Positions 1 to 12,300 of a DNA stretch of 64,000 bases are shown here, one piece after another (positions within the stretch are counted from its first letter, which is position 1; the number at the start of each line of letters is the position of its first letter). The notes beneath the pieces are model-generated. The model was given only the letters and a program-made list of their open reading frames with translations. It did not search any database and was not told the origin of the DNA. This DNA comes from Spirometra erinaceieuropaei. Its lineage: Eukaryota > Platyhelminthes > Cestoda > Diphyllobothriidea > Diphyllobothriidae. The translations under genes were made by a program, and so were the position numbers. The stretch is taken from positions 117,087 to 181,086 of the forward strand of contig CACRXP010000226.1 of assembly GCA_902702965.1 (NCBI GenBank), read 5' to 3'.

Positions 1-435
1 TTCTCCCTCTCTATTATAGGCACTATAGAGGGTACATTATCATGGTCTTTAGACTTGTCCGAGGAGTAGATTTGGCAATCAAATTGGCCGAATCTTTTTG
101 AATTGGCACAAACAACAAATCTCCGAGGTCACAGATAAAAACTGAAGACGAAGTACGCCAAGCTTGAAGTGCAGGCGAATTTTTTTCTCACAATGGAGGA
201 TTGAGGATTGGAAAAAACTACGCGATTCAGTTGCTCTGGCGAAAAGCGTTGAGACGTTTAAAAGAAGACGTGATGGCATTTTGTATGATGGCCATGTATT
301 TGCTTAATAAGAACTGATAAAGTGTACCTGTATATCAATGTAAGCATATGTACGTTTTAACAGCTTATGTCTGTAAATAGGGTTTTCCAAGGCTATGCCT
401 ATCTCCCTTATATATACTGAATTATACTGAATAAA
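1..435 (+). mobile_element. 3' end of a CR1-like LINE, truncated by the window edge
   Basis: In shifting frames the plus strand encodes decayed pieces of the RT C-terminus (FELAQTTNLRG near 90-125, SVETFKRRRD near 247-277). These match the C-terminus of LINE A (FELATTTNLRGHP, SVGTFKQRLD) in order and spacing. The 3' end (about 370-432) repeats LINE A's tail: a TGTAAATAGGG-like stretch, a TTTCC/TCTCCC segment and then ATACTGA repeats. Stops and frameshifts show it is dead. Confidence 0.65.
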
Positions 436-1088
436 AAGTGGTCAACACAAAACGGATTCATTTGTAGACCTTGCAGAAACAGTTTTTATTACACATGCAG
501 TGATGAGAAGCATACCAGATAAAATCTGACAGAAGGTTAACATTGTGCGGAACGGAGCCCCTGACGCAGTAGTCCTTTCAGGAATTTTTGATACTTTAAA
601 ATGAAAGCTCAACTATCATGTGATGAGAAACTACTATACATCTAATCAAGACTGTGCCAGTGGTGGGAGTTTTCATGTGGCCAGCACATACAAATGACTT
701 TGCAATAAGAACTGCTGCTGTAAACCTGATTCTTTTGTTGTTGTTAAATATGAGAAGGGCACAGAGGACTGAAAGCCTCATACCCTCAATAAAGCAACCT
801 AGTATTCACGGAGACCGTAGATAATCCTGCGGTGAGTGACGCAGGTTAGCAGAAATTAAACAGTCCAACTGCTTTTTAAATATAATCATAATATGAAACT
901 TCGCTTTTTAACTTGAGGGCGAGTTCCACGGTCGACCTAACCGCTGATAAAAGAGGACGTCCGCTGGCCTAGACGCGTACGTTCGCGCTTGATTTCCTAT
1001 GGATGAAAGTGCAGATGATTCATGTTTGTAAGCTCGAAAAATCTTTATATTTGACCAAGCGAACATATCCGCAGAAACTTCGAACAAA
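436..1088. other. No recognisable gene
   Basis: AT-rich sequence downstream of the LINE fragment. Only short ORFs without family resemblance are present on either strand, and I see no splice-linked coding pieces. Confidence 0.4.
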
Positions 1089-1370
1089 GTGGAATACGTT
1101 AGCAAGTTGAAAGAAATCTTCATTGGCAGAGTGAACTACACCCCAGTCGCTGGGGACCCGCTAAAGAAACGAACTACAGCTATCAGGACAACGTCTGATG
1201 AACTCGATCGTCTAAATTTCCTATGTCCATCTGACTCCAAGTTTATGATCCTTTGTCATCCCCGCATCGTACACGCGTTCGGACCTCTAAAAGGCCACAG
1301 AAAGAGTGTCCCAGTTAGGATTATTGTGCCTTTTATAAAAAAAACACATGCTTTCAGTATTGGTGAGTGA
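1089..1370 (+). CDS. Unassigned 93-codon open frame
   Basis: The frame (MEYVSKLKEIF...) is open for 282 nt and is followed near its end by a donor-like GGTGAGTG at 1360-1367. The stretch IVHAFGPLKGHRKSVPVRIIVPF faintly recalls the RRM-like part of LINE ORF1 proteins, where a basic run precedes RPxxVVL. Nothing nearby continues it. It may be an eroded ORF1 fragment or chance, and I assign no function. Confidence 0.2.
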   Translation: MEYVSKLKEIFIGRVNYTPVAGDPLKKRTTAIRTTSDELDRLNFLCPSDSKFMILCHPRIVHAFGPLKGHRKSVPVRIIVPFIKKTHAFSIGE

Positions 1371-3839
1371 TTTTACAGATATCTGAGGCACCTGATTCAG
1401 GGATCAGAATATAGCATTAATGAGACTCATGCATTCCCCAGAGGATAGAGGACCTAAGTGTGTGCATTGATGAATATATAATGTCTTTTGACTTTGTTGC
1501 CTTCAGTCAGTTTATTTAGAGAAAGTGACAGAAGCTCTCAAAACTCCATTTAAACGGCACATGTGTGCATGAATATTAAACGAGGACAATATATTATTCA
1601 CCTAGTACTTCTGAGGGTACCTTCATAGCAAGTACAAGAAATTTTCAAGTATAATCTAGAATAAGCATTCAGGCTCTGTACAGTATTCAGTCTATGGCTA
1701 TAGAATAAGCAGTCAGACATTAAAAATGCTCATTGAGCAGTGAAAAAACTCCTTATAAAAAAGAGAAAATTAATATGAATTGAACAGCTTATAAAGAAAA
1801 AACTGCCGCTCATGAAATAGAAAATATGCGGGTGTGAATTCCTAAACCGGATGAGACTACCCGTCTCGAAGTGACGAGACAAGAGGAGCCTAGACGTGAT
1901 CGGTCACAGTCCGTTTAGAGTCCAGCCGAGGAGGAGACATAAGAGACTGAGGCGGACTGTAAATCATAGGGGAGATGCGATCCTGAGACCTCTTCGCTGG
2001 CCGACTAAACTGCTAATAGAGGAGTCCGCCATGATCGACAACGGACCACTAGGGAGTCTAAATGAGGGTCTGACATCAAAAACCGCGAAAATCATCGATT
2101 GGGGGTGAGGGTCCGAGATCGCAGGGGCCAGAGTGGATTCCTGATAAAGAGTCAGCGATAAGCGAAACCGAGGTGGTTTAGGGCGTGCCCGTTAACCTAG
2201 CACCGCCTCTTCTTTGAGAGGGTTCGTCAGGAAGAATATCGCGTTCTGTGAAGGACATGATGTATGGACTGAAAAATTGAAACATCGAAATTTCTGATGA
2301 GAGATCCTCGAAAGCGGAACCAAATAAAGCGAGGGCAACGCGAAGGGATGCGGTACTCAGATGGCGGCGTCCTAAGTTCCCAATGTCACCTTCTCAATGC
2401 CACAGAGAATTTTGTCCGGTAAGGATGAGGAAAATAAATGTTTGATCCAATCACTATCCAGATAAAGGCGCAGACTTCTCTTAAAAGTGTGTAGATTAGC
2501 TGATGTTCTTATATCTATCGGAAAAGAAGGCATGCATAGAAGAAAAGGGGAGGCATTTAAAGGTGGAACAACCGGGAGGAAGTATGATCAAGTAAGGATG
2601 GCAAAGATTGTATGGGCGACTACGATGGGTAAGGGCTGAAATCTGAGGAAGCTTTAAACTATTCTTAATGCGAAAGAGGAGACAGAAGCCTGCTTCCAGT
2701 CTTTAAACCCATAGCAATTTTAGGTTGTTTAGCTGGCCTCTATCTGAGCAGGAACTATTTGGGTGTACCTTACTCAAGAGTCTTTTAGTAAAATGTTCAA
2801 ATCTTGAACTAGCCTCGTACATTAAGCCAGTGAATGGTCAACAATACGCAAGAATGGGGAGTACAAACATTCGACAAAGTCTTAATTTAATTTTAGGAAG
2901 ATAGAAATTGCGGGAAATAAAGCCAGAATCTGAGCAGCTTTGGCCGGATGGTGAAAAAATGAAATAAGCTACAAAGTTGAATTGTTGTGTAGACTCACGA
3001 AAAGTAATAACTGTTTCATCACTAGGTTGGTATGGAAAGCAACTTCCTTAAGGCTCTCAAAAGTTCCGAGCTAGTGCTTGTTGACTTTGTTTGTCGCCTT
3101 GATAGATACATGTCTGACAACTGTGACTGAGATGTTACTCCAGTTGTTTATAACGCTTGACTAGAAAAGATTCAGACACGTAAAGGTGACTTATAAACCA
3201 TGGACACCAAACAGCAGTGAACTCAGAGCACGAGTTGCCGCAAGTCGAAACCGGTTTTTGCATGTACTTTGCCGTTTTCGTACAGGTATACAGAACGGTA
3301 CAGGTGTAAGCGAAAATGTGAAGAGAAAATGTGAAAAGTATCTTGACCTACAAGCTGTTTACAGAGAGAGATGAGCGCTGGCGCTCATTCCCTAAAGTAT
3401 CCGTATTTCAACATGAAATCTTAGACGAGAAGTCACGTTTGGCCATAAGCAGTCGCCTATTTCGGAGGTTTAGTGGGAAGATGAATGCAAAATTGCAGTC
3501 GTAACGATGAAGGATTGACCAATGTAATATGCCAGAAAGTTCAACAAGTGGGGGAACGATAAAGAAAACGTGTGTACAATTGACTTCTTTGGTGACTTAC
3601 CATAAAGGTGCTTCTTGTAACAAATAAGGGAGATATGGATAGGAAGTATGTAAAATTCTGCTCGACGAGCAAAAATCAGGAATCAGACTTTTCGAGTTAG
3701 CTTAATCTCCTGAACTAACCAGTTACATTTGCACCACAACAGCAAGTCGTCTATAAAGTCGTAACGCCCAGTTTTGTCAAATCGTTAGGGTCCGATTGTC
3801 TGGAACAGGTCAACACTGAATCGATACTTTTAATTTATG
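1371..3839. other. Upstream intergenic region of UBE2J2
   Basis: No family is recognisable. A purine-rich GC patch (about 1850-2240) stands out from AT-rich flanks and may be old repeat sequence. All ORFs are short and lack codon or motif support. Confidence 0.4.
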
Positions 3840-3927
3840 ACCACTTTATTTTGCGCCAATGAGTGCGTAAAGTCCCCGCGCGCCTGATTGGAGTTGTTCT
3901 TTCCCGGACATCTCGATTTCCGCTGCG
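3840..3927 (+). promoter_or_regulatory. Putative 5' UTR/promoter of the UBE2J2 gene
   Basis: A CCAAT box (about 3859) and an inverted CCAAT (ATTGG, about 3887) lie within 70 bp of the start codon in a locally GC-rich patch (CCCGCGCGCC). No TATA box is evident. The ATG at 3928 is chosen because it opens directly into the conserved UBC N-terminus at the usual spacing. The transcription start is not visible. Confidence 0.3.
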
Positions 3928-6900
3928 ATGCCTTCCGTCAAAGGTGGAGGGGTGTCTGTTGCCATTCAAAGGCTGCAACAAGATTACCTCCGACTGACAA
4001 GAGACCCAGTTCCATACGTCGTTGCTCACCCACTTCATTCCAACATGTTTGAGTGGCATTACGTCGTCAGCGGTCCTCCAGACAGCGTTTATAGTGGCGG
4101 ATACTATCACGGGAAATTTATTTTCCCAAAGGATTATCCATTTAGACCACCGTCTATCTATATGATCACACCTAACGGACGATTTTCCTGCAACACAAGG
4201 TAACCTGCGTACTTAGCCGTTTGATCTTGGTAGGCTTTGCCTCTCCATTAGTGATTTTCATCCTGACACTTGGAACCCGGCTTGGTCGGTATCGACCATA
4301 TTAACTGGCCTCCTCAGCTTCATGCTTGAGAACACTCCAACCATGGGCAGCATAAATACTTCCAATGCGGCGAAGAAGGTTTTCGCAAAGGAGAGCGGCG
4401 AATTTAACCTGAAAAATGAGCTCTTTGTTGAACTCTTTCCCGACGTGGTAAAGGTAAGCCACGTACGCATATTGCAAGTGATTTCCTTTCCCTTTCAATT
4501 GCGAAACACTCGTTGTTGCGTTGTAGATGGCGACATTCATATATTTTCACATATATGTTTGTTACTGGTGTACTACAAACTGCTTACCGATGGTTTTATT
4601 CGTTAGCCATTCCATCAATTTATTAGTGATCTGATAACCGTAGTTGGAGTCCTTGAGACTATTAATGCCCTTCCTTACGATTACGGTGCGTCTTGAAGTC
4701 CGGGCCCTATTCAGAGTGTGCAAACCGGTTATTTCTCGTGACCAGGGCTTATTTTTAACCTTTTCCAAAGCTCTGTAAGATATCTGTAAATTTGTTTTTG
4801 CGCACCGCAACGTTTACTATACTTCCCCCGTGTTTTTCGGCTATCGAAAATAGCTACTGTAAACCCTGTCGATTGTCGTTACCTGTAGCATGAACGTGGA
4901 ATCCGGTGGCTTTGTCGGTTGCTGCCTCAGTTAATTTCAGCCTGCAAACTAGTCGAAGCTGAAGTGATCATTTTGCTTGGCGATCTGTTGTAGGCTCCCA
5001 CTTAATGTCAAGTTATTTTGAACACTAGTTCAAAATGCAACTTTATGCCTGGTCGCACTCACCGAGACTCTTTACCAGCTAGAGCGGAGTTTTGCGGGAT
5101 TAATTCCCAGGCATCCTCTTTTCCGAGATCTGAAACAGGCTTTTGACATCGCCCCGGAAAAGAATGTGCTAGGAGTCTCGGGTAGTTTTGTCTTATCTTT
5201 CACTGCGTTGTTGCTTAAAAAACGTACATCTTCGGGACACTGACAACCTGTCGTTTCTTGTCGTAGGCAATCTTTGGCATGGCCTTTACCATGGTTGAAC
5301 TGGACTTGACACTACGCACTTCGGAAGCAGTTGTAGGACCCTTAAAACGGTTTGCCTTGTATATCAGTGCGGATGGTGTCTTCGCTAATGACCAATAGTT
5401 TGGGGCAGCATCGATACCTTGTGAGCACACAGTCGGGGCCATTTTAAACACTCGTGATGAACAGAGCAAGCAGTTGTCAGAGATCTGAAAGCGGTTCCAT
5501 TATCTTGATGAAATTAGGTTTGAAGTTAACCATCTCTGAATCTCCTCTACTGAACTGCAACTGACTTTTCGGCTGCAACGCTGAGCTCAGAATCTGAGGG
5601 ACGAAAAATTTACCAAAGCCGACTTGACCGTTTTCGAATGTTATGAGATTGCCCTGCGATGTTTTCGTTGTGTGTAGACTGCTTTACTCGAAATTGTCGG
5701 TTTTCTTAGCTGATGTGGCGGTTCCTAAAGTGGCTTGGTCGTTAAAACCCATTTATTTTGTCCTCTAAACTTGGTCCCTCGCCAGACGTAGTCGACGCTG
5801 ATCATCTTCGAAGTCTGTTTTGGATGATCGGTGGAGTAGCTCCTTGGTTAGTTTAAAGGTGTGAATTTGACTCCAACTGTGGGCCGCGCTGAGGATGCGC
5901 TGGAAAACATAGTCCCACGACACGCATCTTTTGGGCAGTGCAGTCATCCAGAGCTTATAACTAATCTCACATGCGTATGGTATGCCTCAAACTCAGGCAT
6001 GTATGCCGCGTCAGATACTGCACTCAATTCCATTACCCGTTTTTTGATAGACTTGAACAGTCGGTTGCAGCACGGGAAAGGGAACAGCAACTGAGATCGA
6101 CACTGAGAAGTCGATTCTCACCACACACCAGCACATTTTTGCATTGCAATAAATCGGATGCACTTGAGTACATTACGACGCGCTGAAAGTTGTTGGTTGG
6201 AAGGCCGCTAACTACGAGATAATCCGGTCTTTTTCAGGAATAAAAATTAGGCTGCAATGGTTCCTTCTCAATGTGTCATTCATAGTACTCTCACTGATGT
6301 GATCTCCGAGCTGCTCATGAAATCCCGGTGCATGTAATGGAACGGGTCATGTGTGACAGACGTAGACAGGCTGCTTAGCTTCGTCAGCAACCTCATCCAC
6401 TCCGGTTCTCTTGATGTTCTCTTGCCGTTAGAGCTAGGTAGGCGAGGTAGGAGAAGTCGCGGCAGATGCTGTATAGATTTGCTTAACTGATAGTTCAACC
6501 GTCGCATCCGTCGATGTCCACTATATGCTCCACAGCAAGGTGGAGCTGGCACGGTAACTTGTGCGTGAATTAGTTTATAGTGAAAGTAGACTTGCTCGGC
6601 ATCTACCACACTCTCCTCCCCATCGGGACCCGGTGTCAAGACAGAATCAAGAGGGCCGGAGGCGAGGAGGATGCATGTGGATGGCGCGGCCGAAGCCGCA
6701 CATTGGCGCTCAACTTTACGCCACAACAAACACCACCAGGATTTTGACCAATAACAGCAACAACAGAAAAGAAGTGGATAACTAGGCAGCTATGCACACA
6801 ACCTATATACCCAGCAGAAGCGCAACCACATCTACCTCCAGACAACCAGGTACCGGCGAACAGCCAGCGCACACAGGCTGCGAGGGCCATGGTTTGCTGA

Positions 6901-9395
6901 TCATGGCATAGCAGACGCGCACAAACTCAAGAGCCTAGAAGGGCGACACACAGCCCTGGCTCATAAGCTAATTTACTCGCAAGTCACCGCTGTTGCGCAC
7001 ACTTCATGGGATATGCTGTTGGCATTGTAACGTGCGACGGCCGAACTGTCGTGTCCATAGGTGTCCGATGAGTCGTTCCTTGGTCCAAAGTGTAATTTGA
7101 CCGGAGGGGATCATTTTTGTTGTCCATGGTGTTTTGTTGGTCAGAAAAACAGAAAATGAGCATTGTGGAAATCTAGCTAGGCGTTCAACAGATTGTGCTG
7201 ATCCAGGGGTGGGATTGTATTGCCTGCTTTTGCTTGTATTGGCAAAAATCACTGCTGGTTTAGAAGGCACCGACGTCCACGGTGTCACGAGATAGTGCGA
7301 CTTGTGTCCTACGATCGGCGCTGAGCACCCAATACTCATCGTCCATTTGCCTTTCCCTTCCTGAACGTCAAAGACTATCGTGCTCATCCCCGTCTAGAAA
7401 CCTGGAACTATCGCATGTGTCTACTTTTTAGTTGAAAATCATAGCCAGGACACAAATTCAGATAAGGGTTCGAGAGATGATGTCGCAGACGAGGGGAATA
7501 CGCCATCGAACTGTCGGGGACTGCGCCTTTTATTGCATAACCAGCATCACCGTCTTAAATCCATAATGGGGTCCCGCATTCGAGGCCTGATCGCCCAGTA
7601 GGAACCGGAACACCTTACTGAACCCTCGGCTATTGAATTCGCAGATTTCGTGGTCAACAGCGTGTAAATGTAAAGTTTTAGTCTTTTCCTCACACATTTC
7701 TGATCATTCTTGAACATTGTGACGTAACAACCACATCAACAGTCAAGTAAACATGTTGAATGCGAGTTGTGCGCGACCGTCTATCTCTGGAAATTAGCTC
7801 GTCGATAGAACATGTGAAACAGTTGCAAAAAGCGTTTGATCCCTTCAGCCACTTGCCATTCAAGGCACACTGCCGTGTGTATACGCCAATTTTGGTTGCC
7901 CCAGGGGCCCGTTCCTCACTGCACTGTTGAGGGCAGCGACTGTACAGGTAAGGGCAGATTTGCTCTTCCAAGAAATTTCCTACCGGGATGATGACAGTAT
8001 TGTCAAAGGTCGGATGTAGGTTTTCCGTTTCCTGAATGTCCTTGTCGTCACGAATCGCCGTGGAGGGAACCTCGGCAAGTGAATAGTCACACAGGACATC
8101 CTTGCTGGACAGCGACGTTCGAGTCCAAATACTCGCTTTACTTACCTTATTTCAAGTTCGTAGTATGTCTTGGTCGACCTCATAAGTTCCGAGAGTCTCT
8201 GTGGCCTTCTAGAGCACCTATATTGACCGAGTCGAACACATAGCCAAACCAAGGAAACAAGAAGTAGTCTTTCATTGAGAACAGTGTCTACTTAAGATTT
8301 CTTTGCGGAGTGAATGTGTGATGGACACAGCGTATGCCAGGGCGAAACCTGTCCTGGATTTTCCTTGTCCGTGCTATGGAGTGACAGTCTCTCGGGTTAC
8401 ACGTGGATTTCTTAACGGTGAAGTCAACCACGCTGAATCCTCTGTAGTTTCAACATACTGTCTGCCTTAATCCGGAGAAATAAAGTAGGACGAAAAAGTC
8501 CTGTTCCTCTGGGGCAAACTCGATATGCTACGCTCCGAAATACCTCTCGAAACTGCCCAGAAATAACATCAAAACAACTCACTTAGACGAATTGGTATTC
8601 CGTTTTCATCAGCGATCGCAGATTACTGCATTAATTTCACCCGCAGGCGGCGGCAGTCGATAGCACAGGGGCCTTTCAGAGGCTCCGCGTTGGACGCATG
8701 CGGTACTTACCGGTTCAGCTGTTTGATAAAATGCGCTCACCGGCTATGCCGTTCGGTGGCGCAGTGTCCTGAAGTTTGAGTTTTCTGTAATTCGAGCGCT
8801 CAGCGCAGCGTCCATTGATTTAATGATGTTAGACGATCTCCCACCTTTAGATTTACGCCTTCCGTTACGTACGATGGTATCCAGTCACGTTTTCGAATGG
8901 TCACACCTCGTTCACGAAAAGCATCTGAGCGTCACGAGTTTACAATAAAGCCTGACTTTTACGTGCGCACTGAGGCTTTTTGCTACTTGTTTGCAGACCT
9001 GGGGAACCCTTTGTCTCCAACGTAACGTCGCAGTCTGGTGGAAAGTGTCGCTAAATCTCAGGCTGGTTAGCCCGCAACCGGCAGCATGTTTTGTTGCGGT
9101 GCTAAAACGCTGACAGAGTGCATTGCTAATTATTTTTTTGCTGAAATCAGACCTTGTGCCTGTTTATACCCAGTCCACCTTTTCTTCGCAGGAAATCAAA
9201 TCGAAAATGCGTGCATCCACAGAGGTGTCTACGAGAAGTGTGACACAAAGGGACACTGGTCGGGGTAATGAAAACCAAATAACCAACCAACCGGGCTCAG
9301 TTGGCCAGTTACCAGTTATCTTCGTCGTCCTTATATTTGGCATATTTGCTATCTCCGTTAAAATTGTTATGGACTTCCTGAGTGAGCCTATTTGA
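3928..9395 (+). CDS. UBE2J2: UBE2J2-like ER-anchored ubiquitin-conjugating enzyme E2 J2, three exons
   Basis: Exons are 3928-4199, 4234-4453 and 9192-9395; all splice sites are GT-AG and all phases join. The product is 231 aa (human UBE2J2 is 259). Exons 1-2 encode the UBC fold: the QRLQQDYLRL start helix, the EWHYVV and GGYYHGK strands, and PPSIYMITPNGRF. Arg91 is split across intron 1. It is followed by the expected catalytic Cys93 in TRLCLSISDFHPDTWNPAW, the UBE2J hallmark that lacks the classical HPN. Exon 2 ends in ELFPDVVK, and exon 3 resumes EIKSKM, as in the vertebrate protein. Exon 3 ends with a hydrophobic segment (residues about 205-222, PVIFVVLIFGIFAISV) four residues or so before a short tail, so it is a C-tail anchor. 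The family works in ER-associated degradation and can ubiquitinate Ser/Thr. The cytosolic linker is shorter than in vertebrates. Family assignment is firm; the exon 3 link rests on phase, the junction motif and the anchor. Confidence 0.92.
4200..4233 (+). other. 34 bp micro-intron in UBE2J2
   Basis: GTAACC...TTGGTAG removes 34 bp and joins AACACAAG to GCTTTGCCTC, restoring Arg-Leu-Cys of the active-site segment. Without removal the frame is lost immediately after Thr90. The following UBE2J2 intron (4454-9191) is 4738 bp, so both size extremes occur in one gene. Confidence 0.9.
4454..9191 (+). other. 4.7 kb UBE2J2 intron 2
   Basis: Donor GTAAGC at 4454, acceptor TTCGCAG ending at 9191. Apart from one dispersed SINE-like repeat (6485-6790), I recognise nothing in it. 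Minus-strand ORFs such as 7004-7387 and 7690-7971 are Cys/Ser-rich but match no family I know. Confidence 0.6.
6485..6790 (+). repeat. Dispersed SINE-like repeat R1, copy 1
   Basis: Shares the ordered landmarks of copies at 51.1 and 57.8 kb: GATGTCCACT..TGCTCC near the start, GTGAAAGTAGACTTG, CACTCTCTCCTC, CGGTGTCAAGAC, AGAGTCAAGAGG(A)CCGGAGG, GGTGGATGGC.CGG, and ACCAGGAT near the end. No RT or transposase frame is present, so it is non-autonomous. Confidence 0.65.
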
Positions 9396-12300
9396 GGCAC
9401 TTTCTTTTATCTTCCCACGCCAACCTCGCCGCTCTCCCACTGACTGACGTCATCTGCTGGCATGGCGCAAGTACCGCACGTCAATGAATGCCTCCTATCT
9501 ATCAATAATAGCTGAATTTTTGATGATAGGAATCCCTTCCTCACCCGGCCCGTCTGTGCTTCACTTCCTTTACCGTGACTTTCAGCCCCAAAGCTATTGA
9601 CACTGTGCATTTTCGCAGTCATTTAATATTACTTTTGAACCAGAACTACCTTCGGATCAGTATGTTTGTGTGTATACGCCTGAGCTACTACTGCTGCTAC
9701 TGCGATTTTGTCCTATAGCGGTCTAGTGTGGCGATGTACATCGTTGGCGTACCTGGTGTCGTCTCCCACAGCTCAACTTGGGAATCTTCCTCACAACTCT
9801 CCTCTTTGACTTTATTTTCACAGGTATTCTGCAAAAAGACGAGTATCTAAATAAGTGTAAATTGGGCTTTCAAACTGACTTTTAACTTTAATTTCCTCCG
9901 TAAATGACCGGTTGCAGCCACCTGACTTGTTTATAGTGCAAATCCGTCATGGTGGAAATTTTAGTCGGGGGCTTTGTATTTAATGTTGACCGATACAATG
10001 CCTCCGCCCTTACGTGCGATTGCTTAACTCACCAGGCACCATAATCAGGAGGTATGGTCTTCTGACAATGCACTGGTAGTAACCCATTTAGTTGACAGGC
10101 TCAGGCAGTCAGTTGATGTATGGTACAGAGGCCGATATTACGGAGTTTGTCCTCATTGCACGTCAGCAAGCTCCTCACTGCGACCAATTTTGATACACCC
10201 CTGGGAATTGAGGCTTGGGAGGTCTGTCAACGGACGGGGTAGATTGGTAATTTTCAGGACGGGTCAGGCCGCAATGACTCATCAACGTGACGCCTATGGT
10301 ATTTCCACCCATGTGAGATCAGGACTGTCGTTACAGCAGCTTAGTACATTCTTTGGAGACCAGGTCATGCGCGGCACGCGTAGACGAACGGTCTAAGTCT
10401 GTCAACCACTACACCCACGCTCATTCCGACTGTCTCGCTATCGGAGCAAGGTAGGTGATGGCGGCAAGAGTGCGGTGATGCAGTGCAAGATTGCCCCACT
10501 TTAACCCACGTGCGAGTCACCACTGCTGGTCGTACCGCGTTGTCCTTTGCTTGCGGTGGTCAAAATGGCAAAATCCCGTCATGAGCGCACCCACAAGGTG
10601 TCTGGGACGTTTACCCTAATTAAGTGGTGCAAGTTTCGTGTCGCAAGGTTACACTGACATCAGGTCTCAACACCTAGTGGTGCTGCTTAGGCTCCGCTTA
10701 TGGAGTAGGTGGGTGACCGCTCCGTTTAGCTTGCGTCGAACTTCGATTGTGGCTAAGGAGTGCTGTCAGTTTCCATGTTCTATCTCCCCAACCAGGCCAT
10801 CCCCTCTGTTCAGGTTAACCCATAGGGCCTGATAAATTGTTCGGAGAGTCATCCAGTTGCCATCGGCTGTTTCGCCTTCGTTCAGGACCTGGGATGTTCC
10901 TTGGTCGTCTTCGCCCATGTATTTCGGGAATGAGGTTGTGCCATACATTACTTGAGGCATTGAGGAGGGATTGCCCGTTCGTTCTGCCAGTGCGCGTCCA
11001 CTCGGATGCGTTACATGTCTCCCACAGACCCGTCGGACATAGCTAACATTACTAAAAAATACAGCAGACCCGACGAATGCCGTGTGCTATTTCGCCGCAT
11101 AGTAGGCAATTCTTGGTTGTCATAATCGGTCTGCAGATCTTTGCTGCGTCTCTGATCAACGCTGATTCACAGAAGTTGAAAAACAGCATCCTTCAGGTAT
11201 GTCCCTAATTCATGCTGCGAGTTACCAGTCTCCGTTTGTCCTTTTATAGCCGCTCAGATATGCTCTGCCGCCCTTTGCGGTCCTTGAGTTTGGCGAGGCG
11301 TCGGTTCTTCGGCTTGTGAGCTACTGGAGCTCGGTCATCTTGTCTGCCCCCCCACCCCCGTAATGTATGCATCTCTGCGCGTGTGCGTCTGTGGTTGAGC
11401 CGATGGTCACTCTGGATTTCCTGTGTGTTAGTTAGCCTGCCTTGCATCGCCAGCTCCAAGCTCGCCGCATCCACCGTAAATTGAATGTCGGGCAAGATGG
11501 AATGTAGGTATTTGCTGAATCCTCAAACGATTTTCCGCCTTAATTTTTACTTAAGCACTATGTTTATACGGAGTCCAACAACGTGGTCAGCATATTTTGT
11601 ACACGAGCGTCCCATATCTTTGAAGAAGGGTCCTATAGGTGAGTTCGCAGAAGGGTAATCCCATTGGGTAGTTTCCTGTCAGGCATCACCTGATAACCTG
11701 AGATTCGGCCGATATGGGCTCACTCCAAAAGCTCGTCCGTCTCTTATGCACCTTAACTAATAGTTTTGACTGCCGAATTTTCCAAATAATCATTTCGTTC
11801 ACCTGGTCCTCCTGGAACTGACGACGGCGTGGATGGACTTCAGATATTTAGACAGTCACTTCGAAGCAGTGGGTCGAAGGGGGGAGGAGAGGGAACGGGG
11901 AACAACAATGTTCATATCGATTAGACCGTGAGTCCTGGTCACGGGTGTATTCACCGGTTGTTTAGCGGTCGGTTCTTTAGGTGCTGATATTACATTTTCG
12001 TCTTTCGACGCTCTAAGTGTCCTTGTAGACGTGATATCGGCTTTTCCTTCACAGTAAGTGTAGGCTTGGTCGTCGGGCGTTGGCTTTGGCCCTCTGAGCG
12101 GATTTCACCCTCTCCAACCCTAACTTAAACAGTCTTCTATTTGCTGGCCGTGTCGTATTTGTCCCGTCAATCGTCGAACTCTTGTTGACGCCACGTGCAT
12201 GACAGAATGTTGCTTGTACGTCATCATCGACGCAGCAATTTGCTGTTGAATGATCACCCTTGCCACACCATTCTCTCCAGCGTCGTTGGGAACTGACCCC

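Noticed and set aside
2294..2313. CTGATGA-GAGATCCTC-GAAA, matching a hammerhead ribozyme core with a three-pair stem II
   Set aside because: No pairing partner for stem III followed by a UH cleavage site was found on either side, so it does not complete the fold; probably chance.
4562..4810. 82-codon minus-strand ORF in UBE2J2 intron 2
   Set aside because: No homology or motif; within an intron and without splice support.
6280..6729. 149-codon minus-strand ORF, plus similar ORFs at 36.5-37.1 and 51.1-51.6 kb
   Set aside because: They lie over the R1 repeat, change frame between copies and share no conserved protein, so they are repeat by-products.
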